Shown one piece after another: positions 5,621 through 11,286 of a DNA stretch of 11,286 bases. The first letter of the stretch is position 1. Every line of letters begins with the position of its first letter. The notes under the pieces were generated by a model. That model worked only from the letters and a program-made list of their open reading frames with translations, had not been told where the DNA came from and ran no database searches. Origin of the DNA: PWHG01 sp964406935 (GTDB lineage Bacteria > Patescibacteriota > Patescibacteriia > Patescibacteriales > UBA12465); NCBI GenBank assembly GCA_964406935.1, contig CAYOTM010000021.1, positions 1 to 11,286 on the forward strand, in the 5' to 3' direction. Both the position numbers and the translations under genes were made by a program.

Positions 5621-5650
5621 AAAAAAGACCGGGGTAACTCGGTCTTTTTT
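5621..5650. terminator. Bidirectional terminator between convergent genes
   Basis: AAAAAAGACCG (5621-5631) pairs with CGGTCTTTTTT (5640-5650). Seven T residues follow the hairpin on the plus strand and six on the minus strand. It lies 15 bases after the coiled-coil gene stop at 5605 and 21 bases after the TspO-like gene stop at 5672, so it can serve both. Confidence 0.9.
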
Positions 5651-5671
5651 TGTATTTAATTTTTTTTAATC

Positions 5672-6466
5672 CTAAAAATTAATTTTCTTAAAGTTAGCCC
5701 GGTTTTGCCCAATTAGCAAACCAATGGCACTAGCCCAAATAACCATTGATAAAATAGTGGTAATAATTATGGCTGGATACTGATGATTAAAAAAATCAGG
5801 AGAAACATGTTTTAAATAAATTCCAAAATAAGCCCAAATAAATACTCCGCCATAAATTATCGCCCGATCTTTAAACATTCGCCATAAACCAATCGCGACG
5901 CCAACCAGTAAAACAATTACCGTCCATAGGGTTGGTGATAAGCCAAATCCTGACCAGTTCAAAGATACTAAAAAAGCCGTCACGTTAGCAATTGTAGCCA
6001 CTGTAATCCAGCCAAAATATAAACTAAAAGGAAGTCTCATTAAAAGTTTTTCTTTAAGAGATAATGATTCTTGATTAAAGCGATCAGCAATTTTAATTAA
6101 ACAACCCAAAATAATTAGCATTAATAATAAAGAAAAAGCAATAAACTGATAATGCCAAGAAAAAATCCATAAAATATTAGCTAGTGAGCTAATAATAAAA
6201 TAAATACCGACATTTTGAATTAGGTCTTCCCGGCTATTATTCTTCTTAAACTGATAAATAGTATAAACCGCTAAGCCAAGATAAATCAAACCCCAAATTG
6301 AAAAAGTAAGGCCAATCGGTGCAAATAAGTTGGGGTAGGAATCGGATACTTGACCAGTGTTTAAATTATTAATCGGTAAAATGTTAGCTAAGGCATTAAT
6401 CGTAATCATCCCCAAATAAGTGACCACAACCGAAATTTTAATTAATATTTTTGGTATTTTTTTCAT
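5672..6466 (-). CDS. TspO/MBR-like multi-pass membrane protein
   Basis: A 264-residue integral membrane protein with seven or eight predicted helices (about 10-30, 50-73, 85-103, 106-126, 143-167, 178-197, 200-218, 230-253). The stretch PNLFAPIGLTFSIWGLIYLGL and the later NILWIFSW resemble the tryptophan-containing signatures of the tryptophan-rich sensory protein (TspO/MBR) superfamily. The protein belongs to the longer bacterial variety, since classical TspO has about 160 residues and five helices. TspO proteins bind porphyrins and other hydrophobic ligands; whether this longer form does so is unknown. The ATG at 6466 lies inside the end of the upstream membrane protein gene (29-base overlap), so translation is probably coupled. 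It is the last gene of the proS-tyrS run and is followed by the terminator at 5621-5650. Confidence 0.65.
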   Translation of the reverse strand: MKKIPKILIKISVVVTYLGMITINALANILPINNLNTGQVSDSYPNLFAPIGLTFSIWGLIYLGLAVYTIYQFKKNNSREDLIQNVGIYFIISSLANILWIFSWHYQFIAFSLLLMLIILGCLIKIADRFNQESLSLKEKLLMRLPFSLYFGWITVATIANVTAFLVSLNWSGFGLSPTLWTVIVLLVGVAIGLWRMFKDRAIIYGGVFIWAYFGIYLKHVSPDFFNHQYPAIIITTILSMVIWASAIGLLIGQNRANFKKINF

Positions 6467-6818
6467 AAGAGCGTTTTTTATTATTTTTTAAAATTAAATG
6501 AAAAACTTCTTGAATAACTGTTAACAGGAGACTAAATAACAAAGCATTAAGAAAACCACCAACAAGAAAGCCTTTAACGATGGTTGAGGCCAGAAGGACA
6601 ACTAGAGCATTGATCACTAGGGTAAACAGGCCTAGAGTGAGAAAATTAATCGGTAGGGTCAGTAAAATCAGGAGGGGCTTAATGGTGACATTAAGCAAGG
6701 CTAAAATAATGACTAATATTAAGGCCGTCCAAAGACCAGTAACCACTACCCCGGGAATAAAATAACCAGCAATTAAAATTGCTAAGGCGGAAATAAACCA
6801 TTTTAAAATTAAAGTCAT
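6438..6818 (-). CDS. Phage holin family IV-type (YvlD-like) membrane protein
   Basis: A 126-residue protein with four membrane helices that fits the Phage_holin_4_2/YvlD family. The diagnostic pattern is visible: GYFIPGVVVTGLWTALILV, then LNVTIKPLLILLTLPINFLT, then GLFTLVINALVVLL, then GGFLNALLFSLLLTVI. Despite the family name, most chromosomal members are not phage lysis proteins, and no phage genes lie nearby; their role is poorly known and perhaps envelope-related. The start ATG at 6818 is seven bases after the tyrS stop. The highly charged C-terminus (KNNKKRSYEKNTKNIN) is encoded by the part that overlaps the next gene by 29 bases. Both facts indicate cotranscription with tyrS. The family assignment is good. 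The function is open. Confidence 0.8.
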   Translation of the reverse strand: MTLILKWFISALAILIAGYFIPGVVVTGLWTALILVIILALLNVTIKPLLILLTLPINFLTLGLFTLVINALVVLLASTIVKGFLVGGFLNALLFSLLLTVIQEVFHLILKNNKKRSYEKNTKNIN

Positions 6819-6825
6819 AGATTTT

Positions 6826-8025
6826 TTATTTTAATATTTTAAACCACTGCTTCTTACCGATTTTAATTACTAAACCGCTCGCTGGAATTTCAATATTTTC
6901 TTCCAATAATAATTTACTTTCATTATTAATTTTAATGCCACCCTGAACAGTCAATCTTTTAATTTCACTATTGCTAGTTTTTGGTAAACAAATTTTAAGA
7001 AGTTCAAATAATGAGAGACTGCTGGCTGAAACTTTAATTTCTGCTAAATTATCCGGGATTTCTCTTTTTTGAAATTTTTTAACAAAAATATCACTGGCTT
7101 GTTTAGCCTGATCTTCGCCGTGAAAAATTTTAGTAATTTCTAAAGCTGTTCTCATTTTAGCATCACGAGGATTAGCTAGTTTTAGTAATTTATCAATTTC
7201 CGCTAAGGGCAGGCGAGTATTATTAATTAAAAATACTTTAATCATTTCATCGGGCTGGGCCATAATTCCGGCAAACATATTTTCGGCGGAAAAATTAAGA
7301 AAAATTCCTGTTCCTAAACTCTTAGACATTAATTCTTTGGTTTTAGGATTTTCCATTAAATTAACGGCCACCACAAATTTGTCTTTATTTTTTAACTTCT
7401 TGAGTAAGGTGCGCCCCATTAAGGCATTAAAAATTTGATCAGTCCCACATAATTCGACATCAACATCCATGGCGACGCTATCATAGCCCTGCATCAGAGG
7501 GTAAATAAATTCGTGTAAAAAAATTGGCTTAGCATCTTTTAGTCTTTTTTGAAACATATCGCGCTCAAGCAGTTGTTGGGCGGTAGTGTTAGCGGCTAAT
7601 TTAATCACCTCCTCCATGGTTAGTTTCGATAACCACTGACCATTATACATAATTTTTGGTGGGTTGTTTTTATCGGCAAAATTCATTAAAGGTCTAATTT
7701 GGGCTAACCAACTTTTAACATTAGTTTCTACTTCTTCTAAGGATAATTGTTGGCGAGCAGTACTTTTTTCTGTGGGATCACCAATTCGAGCAGTAAAATC
7801 ACCAATTAAAACAATTACTTCATGCCCTAGCTGACGAAACTCCTCAAGTATCATATAATTTTTAGCATGACTGAGATGGAGGGCGCTTGAAGTGGGATCA
7901 GCTCCAATATAAAAACGGAGTTTTTTAGTTGACAAGGCTTTAATAAACTCCTCCTTAGAGGGTAAAATTTCAACAATCACTCCACGATTTAAAATCTTGA
8001 GAATTTGTTCTTGCTTAGTGTTCAT
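6826..8025 (-). CDS. tyrS: Tyrosyl-tRNA synthetase (TyrZ-like form)
   Basis: A 399-residue class I aminoacyl-tRNA synthetase that charges tRNA-Tyr with tyrosine. The HIGH-type motif is HLSH at 50-53 in GADPTSSALHLSHA. The KMSKS-type motif is MSKS at 233-236, in KELMSKSLGTG. Other signatures are YPLMQGYDSVAMDVDVELCGTDQ (about 175-196, the tyrosine pocket and dimer region). An S4 RNA-binding domain occupies about 337-385 and binds the tRNA. Length and the LMQGYDSV form fit the second bacterial TyrRS type (TyrZ-like). The KMSKS loop reads E-L-MSKS rather than K-M-SKS; this is unusual but keeps the functional SKS. It starts 56 bases after the proS stop and ends 7 bases before the next gene, so it appears to be part of a translation-related operon. 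No T-box is seen. Confidence 0.95.
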   Translation of the reverse strand: MNTKQEQILKILNRGVIVEILPSKEEFIKALSTKKLRFYIGADPTSSALHLSHAKNYMILEEFRQLGHEVIVLIGDFTARIGDPTEKSTARQQLSLEEVETNVKSWLAQIRPLMNFADKNNPPKIMYNGQWLSKLTMEEVIKLAANTTAQQLLERDMFQKRLKDAKPIFLHEFIYPLMQGYDSVAMDVDVELCGTDQIFNALMGRTLLKKLKNKDKFVVAVNLMENPKTKELMSKSLGTGIFLNFSAENMFAGIMAQPDEMIKVFLINNTRLPLAEIDKLLKLANPRDAKMRTALEITKIFHGEDQAKQASDIFVKKFQKREIPDNLAEIKVSASSLSLFELLKICLPKTSNSEIKRLTVQGGIKINNESKLLLEENIEIPASGLVIKIGKKQWFKILK

Positions 8026-8081
8026 AAAGTATTAAAACTAGATTAAGATACTAAAATCATACTATTTAAAAATGTATTTTA

Positions 8082-9521
8082 TTAATATTGTCTTCCCCAA
8101 AATACTAAGTGTTTAGCCTTTTTACCGCAAACAACACATTTTTCAGCGATCCTTTCTTGATCAAATGGGAGGCATCGAGATTTAGCCCCAGTTTTATCTT
8201 TTATTTTAGCCTCACATTTTTCATTACCACACCACATTGCTTTAATATAACCCTGTTTCTTGTTAATCTTTTCAACAAACTCATCTAAACTACTAGCTGA
8301 AAAAGTTCGGTCAATCATATTCTTCTGACAATCATTAAACATTCTAGCTTGAATATTGCTTAAAACTTCTTTTAACTTAAGAGGCATCTCGCTAAGTTTA
8401 ATAGCTGTTTTATTGCCAGTATCTCTTTCAACTATAATACATTGATCTTCCAAAATATCTTTAGGACCAATTTCGATTCTAACGGGGACCCCTTTCATTT
8501 CCCAATCATTAAATTTATATCCCGGAGTATAATTATCTCTATTATCAATTTCCACTCTAAAGTCTTCACTCAAAGCAGCAAATAATTCTTGACTTTTTTT
8601 AACTACTAGCTCATCGGATAAAGAAATAGGGATAATGATAGCTTGAATAGGGGCAATTTCTGGTGGCAATTTTAGTCCCCGATTATCACCGTGAGCCATA
8701 ATGACCGCGCCAATTAATCTGGTGCTAATTCCCCAAGAAGTTTGATAAGCATACTCCCCTTCCTCGTTTTTGTTAATAAATTTAATTTTAAAAGGCTTAC
8801 TAAAATTCTGACCAAAATAATGGCTAGTACCGGCCTGCAGAGCTCTGCCATCGTGCATTAAAGTTTCTACGGTATAAGTATTTTCCGCCCCAGCAAACTT
8901 TTCAGTTTCACTTTTTTCTCCTTGCAAAACAGGAATGGCCAACTTTTCTTCAATAATTTTTTTGTATATGTTCAACATTTTTAGAGTTAAATCCTTAGCT
9001 TCTTGAGCGGTCTCATGAACAGTGTGTCCTTCTTGCCATAAAAACTCCCTGGATCTTAAAAAAGGCTTAGTTTCTTTTTCCCACCTGACAACATTGCACC
9101 ATTGATTAAAAATCATTGGTAAGTCTCGCCATGAGGTGGTCCATTTTGCGTACAAAGTAGAAAAGACTGTTTCCGACGTTGGTCGAATACACAACCGATT
9201 TTCTAACTTCTGTTGACCGCCATGAGTTACCCAGGCAACTTCTGGAGCAAAACCCTTGATATGCTCTTTTTCCTTATTTAATAAATCTTCTGAAATAAGT
9301 AATGGTAAATATACATTCTTAACACCCGCTTTTTTAAATTCTTCGTTGGTATATTTTTGAATATTTTCCCAAATAGCAAAACCGTAGGGCTTAATAGCTA
9401 CAAATCCTTTAATATCAACATAATCAGCTAGGCCCGCCTTAATAACTATATCGGTGTACCATTGAGCAAAATCATCTTCAATATTGGTTATTTCTTTGAC
9501 GTAGTTTTTATTATTATTCAT
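8082..9521 (-). CDS. proS: Prolyl-tRNA synthetase, archaeal/eukaryotic type with C-terminal zinc domain
   Basis: A 479-residue class II synthetase that charges tRNA-Pro. Motif 2 is visible as RWEKETKPFLRSREFLWQEGH, preceded by RPTSETVFS. Motif 3 is at GISTRLIGAVIMAHGDNRGL. The anticodon-binding domain follows (about 290-400), and the last 55 residues form a zinc domain with C431, C436, C462 and C465 (CGNEKC and CVVC), ending in FWGRQY. There is no room for the editing insertion of the typical bacterial enzyme. Length and domain order match the short archaeal/eukaryotic-type ProRS (ProS type 3), which some bacteria carry instead. The ATG at 9521 has no Shine-Dalgarno. A terminator-like hairpin 30 bases upstream may end the previous gene or act as an attenuator. 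It heads the run proS-tyrS-YvlD-TspO. Confidence 0.95.
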   Translation of the reverse strand: MNNNKNYVKEITNIEDDFAQWYTDIVIKAGLADYVDIKGFVAIKPYGFAIWENIQKYTNEEFKKAGVKNVYLPLLISEDLLNKEKEHIKGFAPEVAWVTHGGQQKLENRLCIRPTSETVFSTLYAKWTTSWRDLPMIFNQWCNVVRWEKETKPFLRSREFLWQEGHTVHETAQEAKDLTLKMLNIYKKIIEEKLAIPVLQGEKSETEKFAGAENTYTVETLMHDGRALQAGTSHYFGQNFSKPFKIKFINKNEEGEYAYQTSWGISTRLIGAVIMAHGDNRGLKLPPEIAPIQAIIIPISLSDELVVKKSQELFAALSEDFRVEIDNRDNYTPGYKFNDWEMKGVPVRIEIGPKDILEDQCIIVERDTGNKTAIKLSEMPLKLKEVLSNIQARMFNDCQKNMIDRTFSASSLDEFVEKINKKQGYIKAMWCGNEKCEAKIKDKTGAKSRCLPFDQERIAEKCVVCGKKAKHLVFWGRQY

Positions 9522-9550
9522 ATTTATATTCTTTTATTTTCTATATACAA

Positions 9551-9575
9551 AAAATAGCACAAAAAGTGCTATTTT
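9551..9575 (-). terminator. Terminator hairpin between the zinc-ribbon gene and proS
   Basis: AAAATAGCAC (9551-9560) pairs with GTGCTATTTT (9566-9575) around an A5 loop. The minus strand runs on into six T residues. It lies 120 bases after the zinc-ribbon gene stop and only 29 bases before the proS ATG. No convincing proS promoter fits in those 29 bases, so it may be an attenuator in the proS leader rather than just the end of the upstream gene. Confidence 0.7.
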
Positions 9576-9581
9576 GTCTAT

Positions 9582-9589
9582 TCATTGAG
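9582..9589 (+). repeat. Intergenic octamer TCATTGAG, copy 3
   Basis: Third intergenic copy, 60 bases upstream of the proS start and beside the hairpin at 9551-9575. No ATGAAG-N16-CGTA motif accompanies this copy, so the octamer is not tied to that motif. Confidence 0.3.
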
Positions 9590-9595
9590 AGCTGT

Positions 9596-9609
9596 GATGC
9601 GGTCGGAGT
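9596..9609 (+). repeat. Dispersed intergenic 14-mer, copy 1
   Basis: GATGCGGTCGGAGT shares 11 of 14 bases with CATTCGCTCGGAGT at 10442-10455, including an exact TCGGAGT. Both are much richer in G and C than their surroundings and both precede a terminator hairpin when read on the minus strand. Confidence 0.35.
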
Positions 9610-9695
9610 AATTTTAAATAAATAAAAAGTATACTATGCTCTAATACTTCATAGATTTAAATAATTTTAATTAACAAGAATTTGTTATAAAAAAA

Positions 9696-10241
9696 TTATT
9701 TCTTTTTAGCAACTTTTTTAGGGGCAGCTTTCTTTTTTGTAACTTTTTTAGGAGTTGCTTTCTTTTCTACTTCAGCTTTCTTGGGAATAGTAGAAACTTC
9801 TTTAACCTGATTAACTGTTTTTATTTCTCTATCTGATTTTTCAGTTAAAAGAGTGACCAGTTTATCTAATTTAACGCTAATTGCTTCCAGCTTTTCTTCT
9901 AAGCGTCCGTTATCAGCTTTAACTGGCTGAGGTCTGTCTGGCCGAGCTTGTCTGTCCATAGAAAATTGTGCTGGTCTATTACTTCTTTCTTCTGGTCTAT
10001 GATTAGCAAAACAATGACTGCAAAAAACAGGTTTTTCGCCAGTTGGTTTAAATGGTACTTCGCAAATCTTATTGCATTCGGCACAGGTTGCCTGATGCAT
10101 AACTCTAGGCGCGTTAGCGTCTCTTCCTCCGAAACCACCACGACCGCCTCTATCTCCACCTCCAAAACCACCACGACCGCCTCTATCTCCACCACCGAAG
10201 CCGCCGCGACGAGGAGCGCCTTCTGTTCTAAAATTTTTCAT
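9696..10241 (-). CDS. RGG-repeat, zinc-ribbon protein with a histone-like Lys/Ala/Pro tail
   Basis: A 181-residue probable nucleic-acid-binding protein in four parts. Residues 1-40 are Gly/Arg-rich with an 11-residue repeat (GGFGGGDRGGR) that gives RGG boxes. Residues about 48-80 form a zinc site with C53, C56, C60, C74 and C77, in the order CAECNKIC, then EVPFKPTGEKPVFCSHCF. This CxxCxxxCxVPFxP...PVxCxxCF signature is common in small proteins of CPR/Parcubacteria. Residues about 110-136 look like a short helix or coiled coil (LEEKLEAISVKLDKLVTLL). The tail (about 150-181) is Lys/Ala/Pro-rich, with repeats such as KKAAPKKVAKKK resembling histone H1-like tails. RGG boxes bind RNA; the zinc ribbon and basic tail suggest DNA or RNA contact, but the function is unknown. 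The ATG has no Shine-Dalgarno. A promoter lies at 10290-10318. Confidence 0.85.
   Translation of the reverse strand: MKNFRTEGAPRRGGFGGGDRGGRGGFGGGDRGGRGGFGGRDANAPRVMHQATCAECNKICEVPFKPTGEKPVFCSHCFANHRPEERSNRPAQFSMDRQARPDRPQPVKADNGRLEEKLEAISVKLDKLVTLLTEKSDREIKTVNQVKEVSTIPKKAEVEKKATPKKVTKKKAAPKKVAKKK
10141..10206. repeat. Two tandem 33-bp units encoding the RGG repeat
   Basis: Positions 10141-10173 and 10174-10206 are near-identical 33-bp units, each encoding GGFGGGDRGGR, and a partial third unit continues toward 10126. The first 20 bases of the units match exactly, pointing to recent slippage or duplication; the repeat count may vary between strains. Confidence 0.8.
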
Positions 10242-10289
10242 AATTTTTAAATAAATTGATTATTATTTATAAGTTAATTACCAGCAGGA

Positions 10290-10318
10290 ATAGTATCATT
10301 AAAATATTATTTTGTCCA
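10290..10318 (-). promoter_or_regulatory. Promoter of the zinc-ribbon protein gene
   Basis: The minus strand has TGGACA (10313-10318), a 17-base spacer and TACTAT (10290-10295). TGA directly before the -10 box makes it an extended -10. Predicted start near 10283, about 42 bases before the ATG at 10241. The -35 box lies inside the left arm of the long inverted repeat. Confidence 0.55.
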
Positions 10319-10413
10319 CTTATTTTTGCTTGCCTGGAGATGCTACTTTCAAAATTTTTTATAAAAAAATTATAGATAATACGCAGGCACTTTGCTTCCC
10401 CTTCGCTCATTTT

Positions 10414-10439
10414 AAAAATCCAGCTTACACTGGATTTTT
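10414..10439. terminator. Strong bidirectional terminator hairpin in the intergenic region
   Basis: AAAAATCCAG (10414-10423) pairs with CTGGATTTTT (10430-10439) around the loop CTTACA; seven T residues run on the plus strand (10435-10441) and five on the minus strand. No gene ends directly at it, so it either backs up the terminator at 10498-10520 or ends an unannotated short RNA. Confidence 0.75.
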
Positions 10440-10441
10440 TT

Positions 10442-10455
10442 CATTCGCTCGGAGT
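10442..10455 (+). repeat. Dispersed intergenic 14-mer, copy 2
   Basis: CATTCGCTCGGAGT, related to the copy at 9596-9609. A further CTTCGCTCATTTT at 10401-10413 echoes its first half, so CTTCGCTC/ATTCGCTC sequences flank the terminator hairpin on both sides. Confidence 0.35.
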
Positions 10456-10497
10456 CGTGGACAAAGTTCGAACCAAAGGTGATTTAATAAATAAAAA

Positions 10498-10520
10498 AGC
10501 CCCTATTTTTAGCAGGGGCT
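10498..10520 (-). terminator. Intrinsic terminator after the orphan secreted protein gene
   Basis: AGCCCCT (10498-10504) pairs with AGGGGCT (10514-10520) around a 9-base loop. On the minus strand six T residues follow directly. It lies 38 bases after the stop at 10559. Confidence 0.85.
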
Positions 10521-10558
10521 CATTATAATGTTCAATGTTTAGGCTTTTCACACCAACC

Positions 10559-11221
10559 TCATTTTCTTACCACTAAATAGGCGTCTGAGGAATAAGAATT
10601 AATAAGCATGTCTTTTATTTCTCCACGAGGAAATTCTTGCCTTATTTGTAGAGTTCTTATGTCTCTATCATAAATAAAGGCAGTGACCCATGGCGACCAT
10701 CCGGGCAGCGATTTAAAATCCCAAATTCCAGAATCTAAAGCCAATACCAAGCTGTTGCTTCTACTGTCAATCTCTGATTTTAAGGTGTAGTCTAGAATCT
10801 TTAATCCATTTCCAATATCTATGACTTTAGGGCCTTTATTGTAGGAATTAAAATAAGGGTGCTTAAATTGTTTATTTAATGCTAATAATTCATAGATATT
10901 AGCACCCCTATACCTTCCATCCATTGCAAGCAAATCTTTAGCCTCGGCGCTTGAAACCTTCTTATTAAAGGTAATGATTGCGGCAATAACTATTGTTTTG
11001 CCTTGGTTTGTGCCTTGATTTTCATAAATGGCATAATTTTCAATTATTTCTTTATCAACATAACCGAATTTTCCATCATGAACTGTTTCAGCTATTGACT
11101 TGCCATACTCAACTTCCATAAGGAATTCTCCGTTTTCTAATTGAAATGTTTCAATTTCAATTTGCCCGCAGACCGAAAGACATAAAAATGTCATCAATAA
11201 AAACATCAAGTTTCTTTTCAT
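10559..11221 (-). CDS. Orphan secreted protein of unknown function
   Basis: A 220-residue protein that I do not recognise. I chose the ATG at 11221; a TTG at 11245 would add eight polar residues in front of a good signal peptide. Residues 1-19 (MKRNLMFLLM then TFLCLSVCG) form that signal peptide. The SVCGQ junction is not a proper lipobox because V sits at -1, so cleavage by the ordinary signal peptidase is more likely. The mature part starts QIEIETFQLENGEF and looks like a mixed alpha/beta globular domain, with segments such as KTIVIAAIITFN, GNGLKILDYTLK and LPGWSPWVTAFIYD. It contains no cysteine after processing and no motif I can assign. The signal peptide style recalls Bacteroidota exported proteins, and parts of the gene (10681-10710) are clearly richer in G and C than neighbouring genes, so horizontal transfer is possible. 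It ends in TGA and has its own terminator. Confidence 0.7.
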   Translation of the reverse strand: MKRNLMFLLMTFLCLSVCGQIEIETFQLENGEFLMEVEYGKSIAETVHDGKFGYVDKEIIENYAIYENQGTNQGKTIVIAAIITFNKKVSSAEAKDLLAMDGRYRGANIYELLALNKQFKHPYFNSYNKGPKVIDIGNGLKILDYTLKSEIDSRSNSLVLALDSGIWDFKSLPGWSPWVTAFIYDRDIRTLQIRQEFPRGEIKDMLINSYSSDAYLVVRK

Positions 11222-11286
11222 TTCATTATTTTTAAAGTTCGACAATAAGTAAACTCTTAAAAGATTATGCCATTAGTATACTTTTT

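Larger units (their letters stand above)
10311..10465. repeat. 9-bp inverted repeat enclosing 137 bases of intergenic DNA
   Basis: TTTGTCCAC (10311-10319) and GTGGACAAA (10457-10465) are perfect inverted copies. On the minus strand TGCCTG (10383-10388) and CAGGCA (10331-10336) can pair inside. Possible explanations are the ends of a small mobile repeat, the closing stem of a structured RNA, or chance. No flanking direct repeat was seen. Confidence 0.35.
10242..10558. other. 317-bp intergenic region: promoter, two terminators and a long-range inverted repeat; no gene seen
   Basis: No supportable coding region lies here. Reading the minus strand from 10558 it holds the terminator of the orphan gene (10498-10520), a G/C-rich patch with GTTCGAAC and TCGGAGT (10449-10474), a second terminator hairpin (10414-10439), a patch with GCGAAGGGGAAGC (10393-10405), and the zinc-ribbon gene promoter (10290-10318). 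The 9-bp arms at 10311-10319 and 10457-10465 enclose the middle. The G/C-rich patches look foreign against the A/T background and may be worn remains of a short palindromic repeat or a small structured RNA. Confidence 0.5.

Noticed and set aside
6580..6765. 61-codon plus-strand reading frame opposite the YvlD-type gene
   Set aside because: Basic composition (many Arg/Lys/Thr) is the expected shadow of hydrophobic membrane-helix codons on the other strand.
6438..6818. Prophage remnant suggested by a 'holin' family protein
   Set aside because: No endolysin, structural or integrase gene lies nearby, and chromosomal YvlD-type proteins commonly carry this family name.
9522..9695. T-box riboswitch upstream of proS
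   Set aside because: The conserved T-box sequence (GGTACCGCG-like) and specifier stem are absent; only a simple terminator hairpin is present.
9899..10250. Alternative-frame reading frames on both strands over the RGG region
   Set aside because: They are shadows of the repetitive G/C-rich RGG coding sequence, with repetitive translations (VVVLEVEIE, TTTTASIST) and no sense as proteins.
10455..10480. tRNA T-arm-like sequence (AGTTCGAACC)
   Set aside because: No acceptor, anticodon or D-arm could be placed on either strand around it; only the short palindrome GTTCGAAC supports it.

Overview
The window is AT-rich DNA from what looks like a Candidatus Patescibacteria (CPR), probably Parcubacteria-like, bacterium. 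That placement is inference. It rests on the base composition, an RGG-rich zinc-ribbon protein with a Lys/Ala/Pro tail of a kind common in CPR genomes, the short archaeal/eukaryotic-type ProRS, and small secreted proteins of CPR style. TGA ends at least two genes (the M23 peptidase at 80 and the orphan gene at 10559), so the TGA=Gly code of Gracilibacteria/SR1 is not used. Nearly all genes lie on the minus strand; only the secreted coiled-coil gene at 4466-5605 is on the plus strand.

Layout from left to right. Positions 1-18 hold the first six codons of a minus-strand gene with a strong Shine-Dalgarno. It follows a membrane-anchored M23 peptidase (80-1315) that has its own sigma70-type promoter. 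Next come a small secreted protein (1535-1948) with its own terminator, then an ECF sigma factor (2917-3504) followed four bases later by a three-helix membrane protein (2082-2912) that is probably its anti-sigma factor. A META-domain lipoprotein (3689-4183) is transcribed away from the coiled-coil secreted protein, and the latter has a near-perfect promoter. A bidirectional terminator at 5621-5650 separates that gene from a convergent four-gene run: proS, tyrS, a YvlD-type 4-TM membrane protein and a TspO/MBR-like membrane protein (9521 down to 5672). Upstream of proS lie the zinc-ribbon protein (9696-10241), a structured 317-bp intergenic region, and an orphan secreted protein (10559-11221).

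How the parts may work together. Two functions dominate: aminoacyl-tRNA supply (ProRS, TyrRS) and the cell surface (peptidoglycan peptidase, lipoprotein, secreted proteins, and a sigma/anti-sigma pair that would signal from the envelope). The most interesting signal is a motif, ATGAAG-N16-CGTA on the minus strand. It occurs with identical spacing upstream of the sigma operon (3602-3627) and upstream of the small secreted protein (2038-2063). It resembles ECF promoters such as that of B. subtilis SigW, and suggests a compact autoregulated envelope-response module of sigma factor, anti-sigma factor and secreted effector. No phage, insertion sequence, CRISPR array, tRNA or rRNA was recognised.
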